DNA from: an uncultured Lentisphaeria bacterium
GTDB lineage: Bacteria > Verrucomicrobiota > Lentisphaeria > Victivallales > Victivallaceae
DNA length: 52,537 nt
Direction: 5' to 3'
NCBI GenBank assembly: GCA_949298075.1
Contig: CASFVA010000072.1
Span: 1-52,537, forward strand
Shown here: piece after piece, positions 22,136-29,981 of the stretch
Numbering within the stretch: position 1 is the stretch's first letter
Layout: every line of letters begins with the position of its first letter
The notes under the pieces: generated by a model
The model's database searches: none
The model's input: only the letters and a program-made list of their open reading frames with translations
What the model was told of the DNA's origin: nothing
Translations under genes and position numbers: made by a program

Positions 22136-24082
22136 ATGCTTGAACAACTTCACGCGCTGATCCTGATCTTCCTGGAAATGATCTTCATTTTCAGCGTGCT
22201 TGCGCTGCTCTTCAATCAGCGCAAAATGATCGGACTCACCCCCTTTTTCACCGCGATCGGCACTCTGCTGGTCTTCAGCCATCTCATCAACGCCGCCGGA
22301 CTGGAAGCCGCCATTCCCGGCGGTCAGCGTTTTGCATTCGGCGACCTGGTCTGTTATCTGCCGGTACTGACCGCGTATCTGATGATCTACATTTCACTCG
22401 GAACGCTGCACTCACAACGCTTCGTGGTCGCGCTGATCGCCGTTTATGGGCTCTATCTCTATCTGGCGGAAGTAACGCGCATGCAATGCAACTGGATGGG
22501 TTTTTCCATTTCCAGCGGCCTGTCCGGCGCCGCCCTCGACTATCTTCTGGGTTCCAGCCGGACTTCGCTGAACGCCAGCGCCATCGGGCACCTGCTGGAA
22601 CTCTTTATCGTTCCGATCGGCTATACTCAGCTGAAACGGTTCCGCCTGCCCCGGTGGCCGGCGATCTTCCTGGCCATGGCCGGAGCCAATTTACTGACTT
22701 CGCTGCCGCCGCTCATTGTCCGGCTCGGCGCCGGCCTGACCGCGGCGCCGCCCTGGGGTGATCTGACGGCCAGATTAGTCGGAATTCTGCTGCTGTCGGT
22801 TTTTCTGGGAATCTACCTGGACCGGCTCGACCGCGAGGTGGCCACCGACTCGCATCGTCCGCTGGACATCCTCTTTGCTTTCTTCGGCAGCTACCGCCGG
22901 GCGCAGGAACTGGAAAACAATCTCAGGGAATGGGAAAACCGTTACCGGACCATTTTACAGAATGCCGATGTCATCATCATGCTCATCGACTCCGACGGCA
23001 CCGTGGTCGAAGCCAACCGCCAGGCGGAGCTGCTGCTTAACAGCCACTTCGGCCGGCCGCTGGCCGGCCGTCACCTGACCGGGCGGCTTGAAATCGTCAC
23101 TCCGGACCTGACCGCGCTGTTTCCCGCCCCGCCCCGGCCGACACTCTGCCGCGCGCTGCTCCACCGACGCGGCGAACCGGCGGTGCTGGAGTTGTCGGTG
23201 GCTCCGCTGCTGTTCCAGCAACGTACCCTCTCGCTGATCATCGGACGCGACGTCACCGAGTCTCTCAAACGCGATGAGCAGCTCGCCCATGTTCAGCGCA
23301 TTGAATCCCTGGGCATGCTCGCCGGAGGCGTCGCCCACGACTTCAACAATTACATTCACGCCATCCTCGGCCACACCGATGTCATCACCATGCTTTGCGA
23401 TCTCAAAGATCCGGAAATCGCCACTCACCTTCAGAAAATCACCGAAATCGCCGAAAAAGCCGCGCATCTGACCAGCCAGCTGCTGGGCTTCGCCAGACGC
23501 GGCAAATACCAGGTGGTCAACGTCGATCCGGCGGAACTGGTCAGGGAGTGTTTCACCCTGCTGGGACCGCCAAAAACCGCCAATCTCGACTTTGATTTTC
23601 AGTGCCGGGAGCGGTGGCTGATTCAGGCCGACGTTGTCCAGATGCGCCAGGTGATCATCAATCTCATGCTGAACGCCGTTGACGCCATGAGCGAAAACAC
23701 CGGCCCCCGCCGACTCAAAGTCCGGATTTACCCGGTTCAGTCTCCTCCCGCCGGCCGGCATCCGCCGGCCGAGGCCGGCGCGGTTCCGGGTCCTTACCTG
23801 TGCCTGGAAATTTCCGACAACGGCTGCGGCATGGATCCGGAAGTCCAGAAACGCATTTTCGAACCCTTTTTCACCACCAAGCCGGTCGGCGTCGGCACCG
23901 GCATGGGACTGTCGATGGTGTACGGCACCGTCGTTCATCATCACGGCTGGATCAAGGTCAAAAGCACCCGGGGCAAAGGCAGTCGGTTTGAAATTTATCT
24001 GCCGCAGCATACGGCACCGCCGGAGCCCGAAGCGGCTCCGCCGCCGAAACTTCCGGACTCGGGAGCGCCAGCACCGCAATAA
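22136..24082 (+). CDS. Membrane sensor histidine kinase with PAS domain, no adjacent regulator
   Basis: A 648-residue sensor kinase. Residues 1-230 hold about seven hydrophobic segments of a type I cannot assign. A PAS-like domain follows at about 262-380 (NRYRTILQNADVIIMLIDSDG). The phospho-acceptor is H401 in GGVAHDFNNYIHAILGHTD. The ATPase domain has the N box RQVIINLMLNAVDAM, DNGCGMD, the F box EPFFTTK and GTGMGLSMVYGTV. The VAHDFNN type of dimerisation helix is common in orphan or hybrid kinases. No response regulator is encoded near, so the partner is elsewhere. The Shine-Dalgarno GGAGGAGG is strong. It follows the BASS transporter by 27 bp. Confidence 0.92.
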   Translation: MLEQLHALILIFLEMIFIFSVLALLFNQRKMIGLTPFFTAIGTLLVFSHLINAAGLEAAIPGGQRFAFGDLVCYLPVLTAYLMIYISLGTLHSQRFVVALIAVYGLYLYLAEVTRMQCNWMGFSISSGLSGAALDYLLGSSRTSLNASAIGHLLELFIVPIGYTQLKRFRLPRWPAIFLAMAGANLLTSLPPLIVRLGAGLTAAPPWGDLTARLVGILLLSVFLGIYLDRLDREVATDSHRPLDILFAFFGSYRRAQELENNLREWENRYRTILQNADVIIMLIDSDGTVVEANRQAELLLNSHFGRPLAGRHLTGRLEIVTPDLTALFPAPPRPTLCRALLHRRGEPAVLELSVAPLLFQQRTLSLIIGRDVTESLKRDEQLAHVQRIESLGMLAGGVAHDFNNYIHAILGHTDVITMLCDLKDPEIATHLQKITEIAEKAAHLTSQLLGFARRGKYQVVNVDPAELVRECFTLLGPPKTANLDFDFQCRERWLIQADVVQMRQVIINLMLNAVDAMSENTGPRRLKVRIYPVQSPPAGRHPPAEAGAVPGPYLCLEISDNGCGMDPEVQKRIFEPFFTTKPVGVGTGMGLSMVYGTVVHHHGWIKVKSTRGKGSRFEIYLPQHTAPPEPEAAPPPKLPDSGAPAPQ

Positions 24083-24132
24083 CGGTGCCGGGAAAAAACC
24101 GGAACCATCGGGAAAAAGTCCGTCGTCCTGAC

Positions 24133-24161
24133 TTGCAAACACCGCCGGCAAGCCTTATATT
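24133..24161 (+). promoter_or_regulatory. Promoter for flavoprotein reductase gene
   Basis: TTGCAA at 24133-24138, a 17-bp spacer, and TATATT at 24156-24161. The leader to the ATG at 24278 is about 110 nt. Confidence 0.75.
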
Positions 24162-24277
24162 GATGGAGTGAATCAGAGCAGAAACAAACCGGCCGGAACT
24201 GCCAGGTCCGCTTCGGAACACCCTCCGGGAGCGGCGGCGGAACGGCAATCGGGCAATTCAACTTTCGGAGTTTCATC

Positions 24278-25405
24278 ATGCGCATTGTCATCATCGGCGG
24301 CGGAGTCGCCGCCTTCGAAGCGGCCGTCAGCGCCCGCCGTCAGGCTCCCGAAGCCGCCGTCGCACTGCTTTCCCGGGAACAGCTGCCGCCCTACCGGCGC
24401 CCCGCCCTCTCCGGCATGGTGGCGGAAATGATCGGCGACGACCGCCTGCTGATCCAGAAACCCGCTTTTTATCCTGAACAGCGTATTGACCTGAAACTCG
24501 GAGTCACCATCACCGCCATCGACCGTGCCCATCACCGGCTCATCGCCGCGGACGGCAGCACGACCGCCTATGACAAACTGGTGATCGCCACCGGCGGCCG
24601 GGGCGTTTTGCCGCCGGTTCCCGGACTTGATTCCGCCGGAGCCCTGATTCTGCGCGAATACGCCGATCTGCTGGAAATCCGGCGGCGGCTGGACACGGGA
24701 ACCATCCGCCGGGCAGCGGTAATCGGCGGCGGCGTGCTCGGGCTGGAACTTGCCCAAAGTCTGCTGACACGCGGAGCCGCCGTCACCGTGATCGAACATT
24801 CGCCCACGCTGCTGCCGCGCAATCTCGACTCCGAGGGGGCAGCCCTCGTCACCGGGCAGCTAAGCAAAACGCCCGGCCTTACACTGATTTTCGGAGATGC
24901 CATCACCGCCGCCGACGCCACCGGACTGCAACTGGCGTCCGGACGCCGGGTGGAAGCTGATCTCATCATGGTTTCCGCCGGGGTGTGTCCCAATGCTGAA
25001 CTGGCCTCCGCCGCCGGACTTCCGGTCGGACGCGGCATCCAAACGGATTCCGGTCTGCGGACGACCGATCCCGATATCTTCGCCGCAGGAGACGTGGTGG
25101 AAGCAGTCTGCGGCGGCGGACTATATCTCACCGCCCGCGCCATGGGTGAAACTGCCGGCGTCAACGCCGCCGGCGGCTCCGCCATATTCACGGCCGCCCC
25201 GGCGGCAGTCCGACTCGCTGCGCTGGGCGTCAAGCTGTTTTCCGCCGGCTGCCTGAACGGACGTGCCGAGGGGGGACTCGATGCCGCCACCGGGAACTAC
25301 CGCAAACTTTTCCGTGACGATGCCGGCCGGCTGCGCGGAGCAATTCTCATCGGCAACGTGGCCGAGGGAAACCGGCTGCTCAGCGAGTTGACCACGGTCC
25401 AATAG
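24278..25405 (+). CDS. FAD-dependent pyridine nucleotide-disulfide family oxidoreductase
   Basis: A 375-residue two-dinucleotide-fold flavoprotein. The FAD-binding motif IVIIGGGVAAFEAA is at residues 3-16 and the NAD(P)-binding motif AAVIGGGVLGLELA near 147-160. ATGGRG follows the FAD domain, and the second FAD motif TTDPDIFAAGDVVE is near 264-277. There is no redox CxxC, so it is not a thioredoxin- or lipoamide-type enzyme. It resembles NADH:rubredoxin reductases and the N-terminal domain of NirB. It probably passes electrons from NAD(P)H to a small redox protein; the partner is not encoded nearby. It has its own promoter at 24133-24161. Confidence 0.85.
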   Translation: MRIVIIGGGVAAFEAAVSARRQAPEAAVALLSREQLPPYRRPALSGMVAEMIGDDRLLIQKPAFYPEQRIDLKLGVTITAIDRAHHRLIAADGSTTAYDKLVIATGGRGVLPPVPGLDSAGALILREYADLLEIRRRLDTGTIRRAAVIGGGVLGLELAQSLLTRGAAVTVIEHSPTLLPRNLDSEGAALVTGQLSKTPGLTLIFGDAITAADATGLQLASGRRVEADLIMVSAGVCPNAELASAAGLPVGRGIQTDSGLRTTDPDIFAAGDVVEAVCGGGLYLTARAMGETAGVNAAGGSAIFTAAPAAVRLAALGVKLFSAGCLNGRAEGGLDAATGNYRKLFRDDAGRLRGAILIGNVAEGNRLLSELTTVQ

Positions 25406-25446
25406 CTGCTCCCCCGAACGGAAAGAGAATTGCCCGCCCGGTTGCG

Positions 25447-25500
25447 CGGCAGGACACCTGACAGCACCCGGGCGTCCCCGAATGACCGGGCCCCCTGCCG
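25447..25500. repeat. Structured intergenic palindrome between convergent genes
   Basis: CGGCAGG (25447-25453) pairs with CCTGCCG (25494-25500), with a nested CCCGG/CCGGG stem at 25467-25471 and 25486-25490. It fills part of the 141-bp gap between the stops of the flavoprotein gene and rsmI. It has no T-run in either direction. It may protect 3' ends or help termination; it is not a match to SRP RNA. Confidence 0.4.
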
Positions 25501-25546
25501 TTGCCCGCGCGCTCCGATGAGAATTGAGGCGAAAAACCGTCTGAAG

Positions 25547-26251
25547 TCACTCTTCCGGATCCGTTGTGTCGGTGTCTCCGGCCTCCTCCAGCCGGGCTCC
25601 GACAACCAGTTCCCCGCGCCAGTCACGCTTCAACCCGGCCAGTTCGGCGGCTCCGCCCCGAATCACCTCTTCGTGGATTTTGGTTGCCTCCCGGATTACC
25701 GCCAACCGCAGCCGGTTGCCGTAGAGCCCGGCCAGTTCGGTCAGAGTCCGGGCCATCCGAAACGGTGATTCGAAGAAAAACACAGTCTCTTCTGCCGACG
25801 CCAGCGCCTCAAAAAACTTCCGACGCCGCCCCGGCTTGACCGGTGCAAATCCCCGGAAAGCAAAACGGTCGACCGGCAGTCCGGAGGCCGTCACGGCAAA
25901 GGTCAGAGCCGAAACTCCGGGAATCACGGTGGGTTCAATGCCGCTGCGCAGGGCCTCGCGCACCAGCAGAAACCCCGGATCGGCCACCGACGGAGTACCA
26001 GCGTCGGAAACCAGCGCCACATTCAGTCCGGACGCCACCCGCTCAATCAATCCCGCCGCCCGGTCATGCTCATTGAAAGCGTGAAAACTCTCCAATCGGA
26101 CATGAATATCAAACCGGCTCAGCAGCTGCCGGGTGTGCCTGGTGTCCTCCGCCGCCACCAGGTCAACGCTTCTGAGCACTTCCAGCGCCCGAAGCGTGAT
26201 GTCGTCCAGATTGCCGATCGGCGTACTTACTATATACAACTTGCCGCTCAT
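25547..26251 (-). CDS. rsmI: 16S rRNA C1402 2'-O-ribose methyltransferase
   Basis: A 234-residue SAM-dependent tetrapyrrole-methylase-fold enzyme that methylates the ribose of C1402 in 16S rRNA. RsmI hallmarks are all present: LYIVSTPIGNLDDITLRAL at the N terminus, AEDTRHTRQLL, LVSDAGTPSVADPGF, IPGVSALTFAVTASGLP and FFESPFRM. The ATG at 26251 is chosen because it starts the conserved block; an in-frame ATG at 26284 would add 11 unmatched residues. It is slightly shorter at the C terminus than the E. coli protein (286). The promoter at 26339-26367 lies about 80 bp upstream. Confidence 0.95.
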   Translation of the reverse strand: MSGKLYIVSTPIGNLDDITLRALEVLRSVDLVAAEDTRHTRQLLSRFDIHVRLESFHAFNEHDRAAGLIERVASGLNVALVSDAGTPSVADPGFLLVREALRSGIEPTVIPGVSALTFAVTASGLPVDRFAFRGFAPVKPGRRRKFFEALASAEETVFFFESPFRMARTLTELAGLYGNRLRLAVIREATKIHEEVIRGGAAELAGLKRDWRGELVVGARLEEAGDTDTTDPEE

Positions 26252-26338
26252 AATATCCCCATAGCCTGAAATCAATGTTGCCACCGGCCGGACCGGCGGG
26301 ATTCCGGACCGAAAGCTCCGCCCCGCCCGTACTGCTAT

Positions 26339-26367
26339 AAAATAACCGGCCGCGCCCCCGATTGCAA
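26339..26367 (-). promoter_or_regulatory. Promoter for rsmI
   Basis: On the minus strand TTGCAA (26367-26362), a 17-bp spacer, and TATTTT (26344-26339). It is divergent from a near-identical promoter at 26380-26408; only 12 bp separate their -35 boxes. Confidence 0.65.
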
Positions 26368-26379
26368 CCCCGTCGCCAA

Positions 26380-26408
26380 TTGCATAAGCCGGTTTCCGGT
26401 GTTATTTT
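26380..26408 (+). promoter_or_regulatory. Promoter for membrane protein-pseudouridine synthase pair
   Basis: TTGCAT at 26380-26385, a 17-bp spacer, and TATTTT at 26403-26408. The leader to the ATG at 26458 is about 45 nt with an AAAGGAG ribosome site. Confidence 0.65.
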
Positions 26409-26457
26409 ATAACGGAAGCAAAACCGGCAACCATCCCCGGAAAGGAGTGAGCACTGC

Positions 26458-27321
26458 ATGCTGGAAGCCATTTTTCTGATGTTTTTACTTGCCCTGACGG
26501 CGGTTTTCTGGAGTTACCCCCCGTTGCGCAACTCCGAACACCGTCTCTGCGGTGTGCTGCGAACCGCGCCCTCCGGCTGTCTGCTGAGCGCAGCGGTGCT
26601 GGTTGCAGTTCTGCTTCCACCCGTCAGACTTCCGCTGGCTTTCGGTGTCGGGGCAGCATTAATGGCAGCGGCGATCTGGCTGCCGCTGCTGAACTTCATC
26701 CGGGACAAGCTGAAAATCACCTCGGGACGCAACTCCGGCTGGGGGTATGCGCTCGGTTATCTGGTCTTGGCCCTGCTTTTTGCGGCGGTGGTTCTCGGCG
26801 GAATGTTGTACAGCGTTCATACTTTTGATCCCGCCCGTCAGCCCTGGCGGCGGCTGGATCTGCCCGGCACGTCGGGACTCAGCTTTGAATATCAGCCGAT
26901 TCATCCATTTCTGGCGGAATACAATTACCGGGTGGTGCCTTCCGGCACCTCAGCCGCGATTCCGCTGATGACCAACACCGGCGGCCGCATCAGCCTTGAT
27001 GTCTGGACGATTCCGGGCAGCGGAGACACTCCCGAAAACTGGATTTTCAACGGCCGGTACGGCGAAGTGCTGGTTGATCCCGCCGCCGGAACCGCTTACC
27101 GTTTAACCGGCACCAACGGCAGGATCACCGGAACTCCGCAGGTATGGGAGGGGAATTTAATTCAAAACGTCTGGGCGCTCCCGGACTCCGGGATTGATTT
27201 CACCGAGCGCTGCCTCCGCCGCCGTTTTGCCGGCCGCATCGAAAACGGCGCCTGGCAATCGGGCCCCGGCGTCAAACCCCAGTTTGAATCGGTGGTTCCA
27301 CTCCGGACGGAGACACCATGA
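26458..27321 (+). CDS. Membrane protein of unknown function
   Basis: A 287-residue protein I do not recognise. Three to four hydrophobic helices occupy about residues 2-20, 40-80 and 97-119. They are followed by a soluble domain of about 165 residues, rich in Pro, Gly and aromatic residues (HPFLAEYNYRVVPSG, then DVWTIPGSGDTPENW), with no Cys pair or catalytic motif. The soluble part is probably periplasmic. A strong Shine-Dalgarno (AAAGGAG) precedes the ATG. Its stop overlaps the start of the pseudouridine synthase gene by 4 bp (ATGA), so the two are co-translated, although no functional link is evident. Confidence 0.7.
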   Translation: MLEAIFLMFLLALTAVFWSYPPLRNSEHRLCGVLRTAPSGCLLSAAVLVAVLLPPVRLPLAFGVGAALMAAAIWLPLLNFIRDKLKITSGRNSGWGYALGYLVLALLFAAVVLGGMLYSVHTFDPARQPWRRLDLPGTSGLSFEYQPIHPFLAEYNYRVVPSGTSAAIPLMTNTGGRISLDVWTIPGSGDTPENWIFNGRYGEVLVDPAAGTAYRLTGTNGRITGTPQVWEGNLIQNVWALPDSGIDFTERCLRRRFAGRIENGAWQSGPGVKPQFESVVPLRTETP

Positions 27322-28046
27322 GTACCGATTCCCCGCCGCCACCCTTGTCCCGTTATCTCGCCGCGGCCGGGGTCGCTTCGCGCCGGACCGCCGCCGCCGC
27401 GGTCAAAGCCGGCCGGGTGACGGTAAACGGCCAAACCGTCACAGACCCGGGCCGCCGGATCGCTCCCGGCGATCGAGTGTTTTGCGACGGGCACCCGGTG
27501 TCTCCGCCCCGGGAACGCTGGTACATCATGCTCAACAAGCCCCGCGGCTATGTCTGCACCAACTCCGATCCCCACGCCGCCCGCCGGGCGCTGGATCTGG
27601 TCCGGCCGGAACCGCCGGTACGGTTGTTTTCCGCCGGACGCCTGGACAAGGAAAGCGAAGGACTGCTGCTGTTTTCCAACGACGGCGACTATGTGGAACA
27701 GATCACTCACCCGCGCCATCGGATTTTCAAACGCTATGAAGTTAAACTCGCCCGCGAACTGACCGCCGCCGAGCTGGCACGCGCCCGCGCCGGAATAACT
27801 GACGCGGGCGAACAGCTCCATGTTGAAGCCATTCGCCCGCTGGGCGGACGCCGTTACGAAATCACCCTCAATGAGGGTAAAAAACGTGAAATCCGCCGAC
27901 TCACCGCCGCGCTGGGCGCCCCTACTCTGCGACTGTGCCGCGTGGCCACCGGAGCCCTTGAACTCGGGGATCTGCCGGTGGGAACCTGGCGGCGGCTCAC
28001 TGATTCTGAAGTGGAGCGTTCCCGGCGTCCGGGGCTGCCGGACTGA
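27318..28046 (+). CDS. RsuA/RluB-family rRNA pseudouridine synthase
   Basis: A 242-residue pseudouridine synthase. An N-terminal S4 RNA-binding domain (SRYLAAAGVASRRTAAAAV, then GRVTVNGQTVTDPG) is followed by the catalytic domain. The catalytic aspartate lies in SAGRLDKESEGLLLFSNDG, and the family ending includes LNEGKKREIRRL. The family modifies 16S (RsuA) or 23S rRNA (RluB, RluE, RluF); the exact target is not decidable here, though the S4 domain and length favour RluB or RsuA. The final 50 bp overlap, tail to tail, the end of the lipoprotein gene on the other strand. Confidence 0.9.
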   Translation: MSTDSPPPPLSRYLAAAGVASRRTAAAAVKAGRVTVNGQTVTDPGRRIAPGDRVFCDGHPVSPPRERWYIMLNKPRGYVCTNSDPHAARRALDLVRPEPPVRLFSAGRLDKESEGLLLFSNDGDYVEQITHPRHRIFKRYEVKLARELTAAELARARAGITDAGEQLHVEAIRPLGGRRYEITLNEGKKREIRRLTAALGAPTLRLCRVATGALELGDLPVGTWRRLTDSEVERSRRPGLPD

Positions 28047-28692
28047 TCGCAGTGCTGCCGGGAACCGGGATTTCCGGGCTGGCCGCAGTGCTGCCGGGAA
28101 CCGGGATTTCCGGAGTGAGAAGCCGCGGCGACTCCGGCGGCGGCGGCAAATCCACGCTTCGACGCTCCCGCCGTGAAACTTCATCGCGCTCGGCCAGAAT
28201 CTTCTCCAGCGTGTTCCGGTCTTTGAGCATCAGCACCCGGATCTGAAGTTCAATCCGGTGGTGTTCCTCGCCCATCTCCGTCACTCCGCCGTATGTGTTG
28301 ACTTGAATCGGCGCACCATCCGGAGTCAGATTGGCCGGATTGGACGACGCCGAACTGGGCCCGATAAACGGATTGTCCTGGGTCCGGAACGTACCGGCCT
28401 GAATCGCCTCAACGCCGACAATGCAGACAGCATCCGCCCCGTGTTCCCGGGCTTCCTCAATCAGTTTTTCGTCAATGTCGTAGCTGTCCACACCATCAGG
28501 CGCGGTCAGCACTCCCCGTCCGATCACCTTGTAACGGCCAGGCGGCAACTCACTCCGGTTGCGGAACACCTCCACCGGAACGGAATCCGGAGTCTCCGCA
28601 AAACTCTGGCCCACATAATCAAAACTCATGCAGCCGGAGACTGCAACCGCAACCGATACCGCCATCCCGGCCAGTCCAATCAGTTTTTTCAT
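27997..28692 (-). CDS. Lipoprotein of unknown function with C-terminal peptide repeat
   Basis: A 231-residue protein with a lipoprotein signal (MKKLIGLAGM...VAVSGC, Cys near 21). The mature N-terminal part contains LPPGRYKVIGRGVLTA and a helix-strand unit KLIEEAREHGADAVCIVGVE, like small envelope lipoproteins that bind surface stress signals. A charged helix follows (MLKDRNTLEKILAERDEVSRRERR). The C terminus is Pro-rich and repeats PEIPVPGST twice, encoded by a 30-bp direct repeat. It is the last gene of the long SPFH/ATPase/ABC operon, 38 bp after the CNNM gene. It overlaps the convergent pseudouridine synthase gene by 50 bp. The ATG at 28692 is chosen from the signal peptide. Confidence 0.75.
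   Translation of the reverse strand: MKKLIGLAGMAVSVAVAVSGCMSFDYVGQSFAETPDSVPVEVFRNRSELPPGRYKVIGRGVLTAPDGVDSYDIDEKLIEEAREHGADAVCIVGVEAIQAGTFRTQDNPFIGPSSASSNPANLTPDGAPIQVNTYGGVTEMGEEHHRIELQIRVLMLKDRNTLEKILAERDEVSRRERRSVDLPPPPESPRLLTPEIPVPGSTAASPEIPVPGSTAISPAAPDAGNAPLQNQ
28048..28113. repeat. 30-bp tandem-type direct repeat in lipoprotein C terminus
   Basis: Identical 30-bp copies at 28048-28077 and 28084-28113, with a 36-bp period (12 codons). Read on the minus strand they encode the repeated PEIPVPGST. The repeat lies just past the pseudouridine synthase stop at 28046, in a place where copy-number change would alter only the lipoprotein tail. Confidence 0.85.
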
Positions 28693-28730
28693 AATTACGC
28701 CTGTCTTATGCGGCGCCGCCGCTCCGCCGT

Positions 28731-29972
28731 TCAATCCCGGGTGATCCGTTTGAGGTTGAATTCCCAGACCTGACCGCGCCGCACCTTGCGCACGTACAGT
28801 TCGGCATTGTGCCAGCGCCGGACGTCGCCCACCCGGGGCGGACGCTCCAGCATCCGGACAAACCACACCGAAACCGGTTCCGCCCGCCGCGGCAGATCAA
28901 GTCCGGTATCCCGCTTCAGCAGGGTAAGCGGCACACCGCCGCCCACCACCCAGAAAAACTCGCTGGGCGAATAAAACGTGCGCGGCAGCGGATCGAACTC
29001 GTCGTCCAGGTCGCCGAGCAATTCCTCGATAATATCCTCAAGCGTGACCAGCCCCAACGTCTTGCCGGTGGCCGGATCGCGCACAATGGTCATGTGACAA
29101 TGCTGGGTGGCAAACCGCTCCAGCAGCTCGGCGGCGTTGTCATCCGGATCGGAGAAATCCAGCGGACGCATGATGTCGGTAATGTTCATCGCTCCCGGAT
29201 GCGAACGCTGCATCGCCACCAGTTCCTTGAAGTTCACATATCCCAGCACCTTGTCGGGGTTGCCGTTCTCGCAAACCGGGTACCGGGTGTGAAAGTCGCT
29301 TCCCGTGGAATTCAGCGCATCATTGAGCGTCTGATCGGAATTCATGAAGGAAATGTTTTCGACGTCAAGCATCACCTGCCGGGCCGAACGCTCCGAAAGA
29401 TGCGGCACCATTTTGATGATCCGCTCCTGCCGGCTGGATATCACCTGCGTGCTCCGGGCCAATGCCGCCAGCGCCGAAATTTCTTCCGCAGTCGACGGAC
29501 GCTCCGGACGCTTGCGTTCAAACGGGCGGTTGATGAAGTGAGTCAGCCGGATCAGCGGCATCATCACAACCACCGCGATTTGCAGCGGCCGCGCCGCAAA
29601 GCGCAATACAGTGGTATTGAATCTCACACCAAGGGTCTTGGGCAGAATCTCCGTATACTGCACCATCAGCAGCGTGAAGACAATGGAGAACAACTCCATG
29701 TACCGCCCGTGAAAAATCTCGTTCAGGCTCGCGCCGGCCACCGCCGCACCGATCGTGTGCGCCGCCGTATTGACCACCAGAATAACCGCAATGGGCTTGT
29801 CAATGTCATGCTTCAGCGCAAAAACCACCTTGCCGGTCCGCGGGGACTGCTGGCGCAGTTCCGCCAGCTGGCTCGGGGTAATACTCAGAATTGCCGCCTC
29901 AAGCAGCGAACAGATGTGGGAAAGAACCATCGCCGTGGCAATGGCTCCGCCGAATATAAACCATTCCTCCAA
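28731..29972 (-). CDS. CNNM/CorC (HlyC) family membrane protein with CBS domains
   Basis: A 413-residue protein with the three-part layout of the CNNM/CorC family: a DUF21 (CNNM) membrane domain (about 1-150, with the SLLEAAILSITPSQL motif and YTEILPKTLGVRF), a CBS pair (about 195-320, ending LGLVTLEDIIEELLGDLDDE), and a C-terminal CorC_HlyC domain. Members take part in Mg2+/Na+ or Co2+ transport and resistance. The start appears to be a TTG at 29972; an ATG 42 bp downstream would cut into the first membrane helix. It lies 9 bp after the helical-protein gene in the SPFH/metal ATPase operon, consistent with an ion-handling role. Confidence 0.85.
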   Translation of the reverse strand: MEEWFIFGGAIATAMVLSHICSLLEAAILSITPSQLAELRQQSPRTGKVVFALKHDIDKPIAVILVVNTAAHTIGAAVAGASLNEIFHGRYMELFSIVFTLLMVQYTEILPKTLGVRFNTTVLRFAARPLQIAVVVMMPLIRLTHFINRPFERKRPERPSTAEEISALAALARSTQVISSRQERIIKMVPHLSERSARQVMLDVENISFMNSDQTLNDALNSTGSDFHTRYPVCENGNPDKVLGYVNFKELVAMQRSHPGAMNITDIMRPLDFSDPDDNAAELLERFATQHCHMTIVRDPATGKTLGLVTLEDIIEELLGDLDDEFDPLPRTFYSPSEFFWVVGGGVPLTLLKRDTGLDLPRRAEPVSVWFVRMLERPPRVGDVRRWHNAELYVRKVRRGQVWEFNLKRITRD

Positions 29973-29981
29973 AATGTTAAC

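Noticed and set aside
24063..24082. Small hairpin GCACCG/CGGTGC at the end of the histidine kinase gene
   Set aside because: The stem is only 6 bp and no T-run follows in either direction, so it was not called a terminator.
25447..25500. Possible SRP RNA or other structured RNA gene
   Set aside because: The conserved SRP tetraloop and GGAAGCAGCC-type core are absent and no promoter precedes it; kept only as a palindrome.
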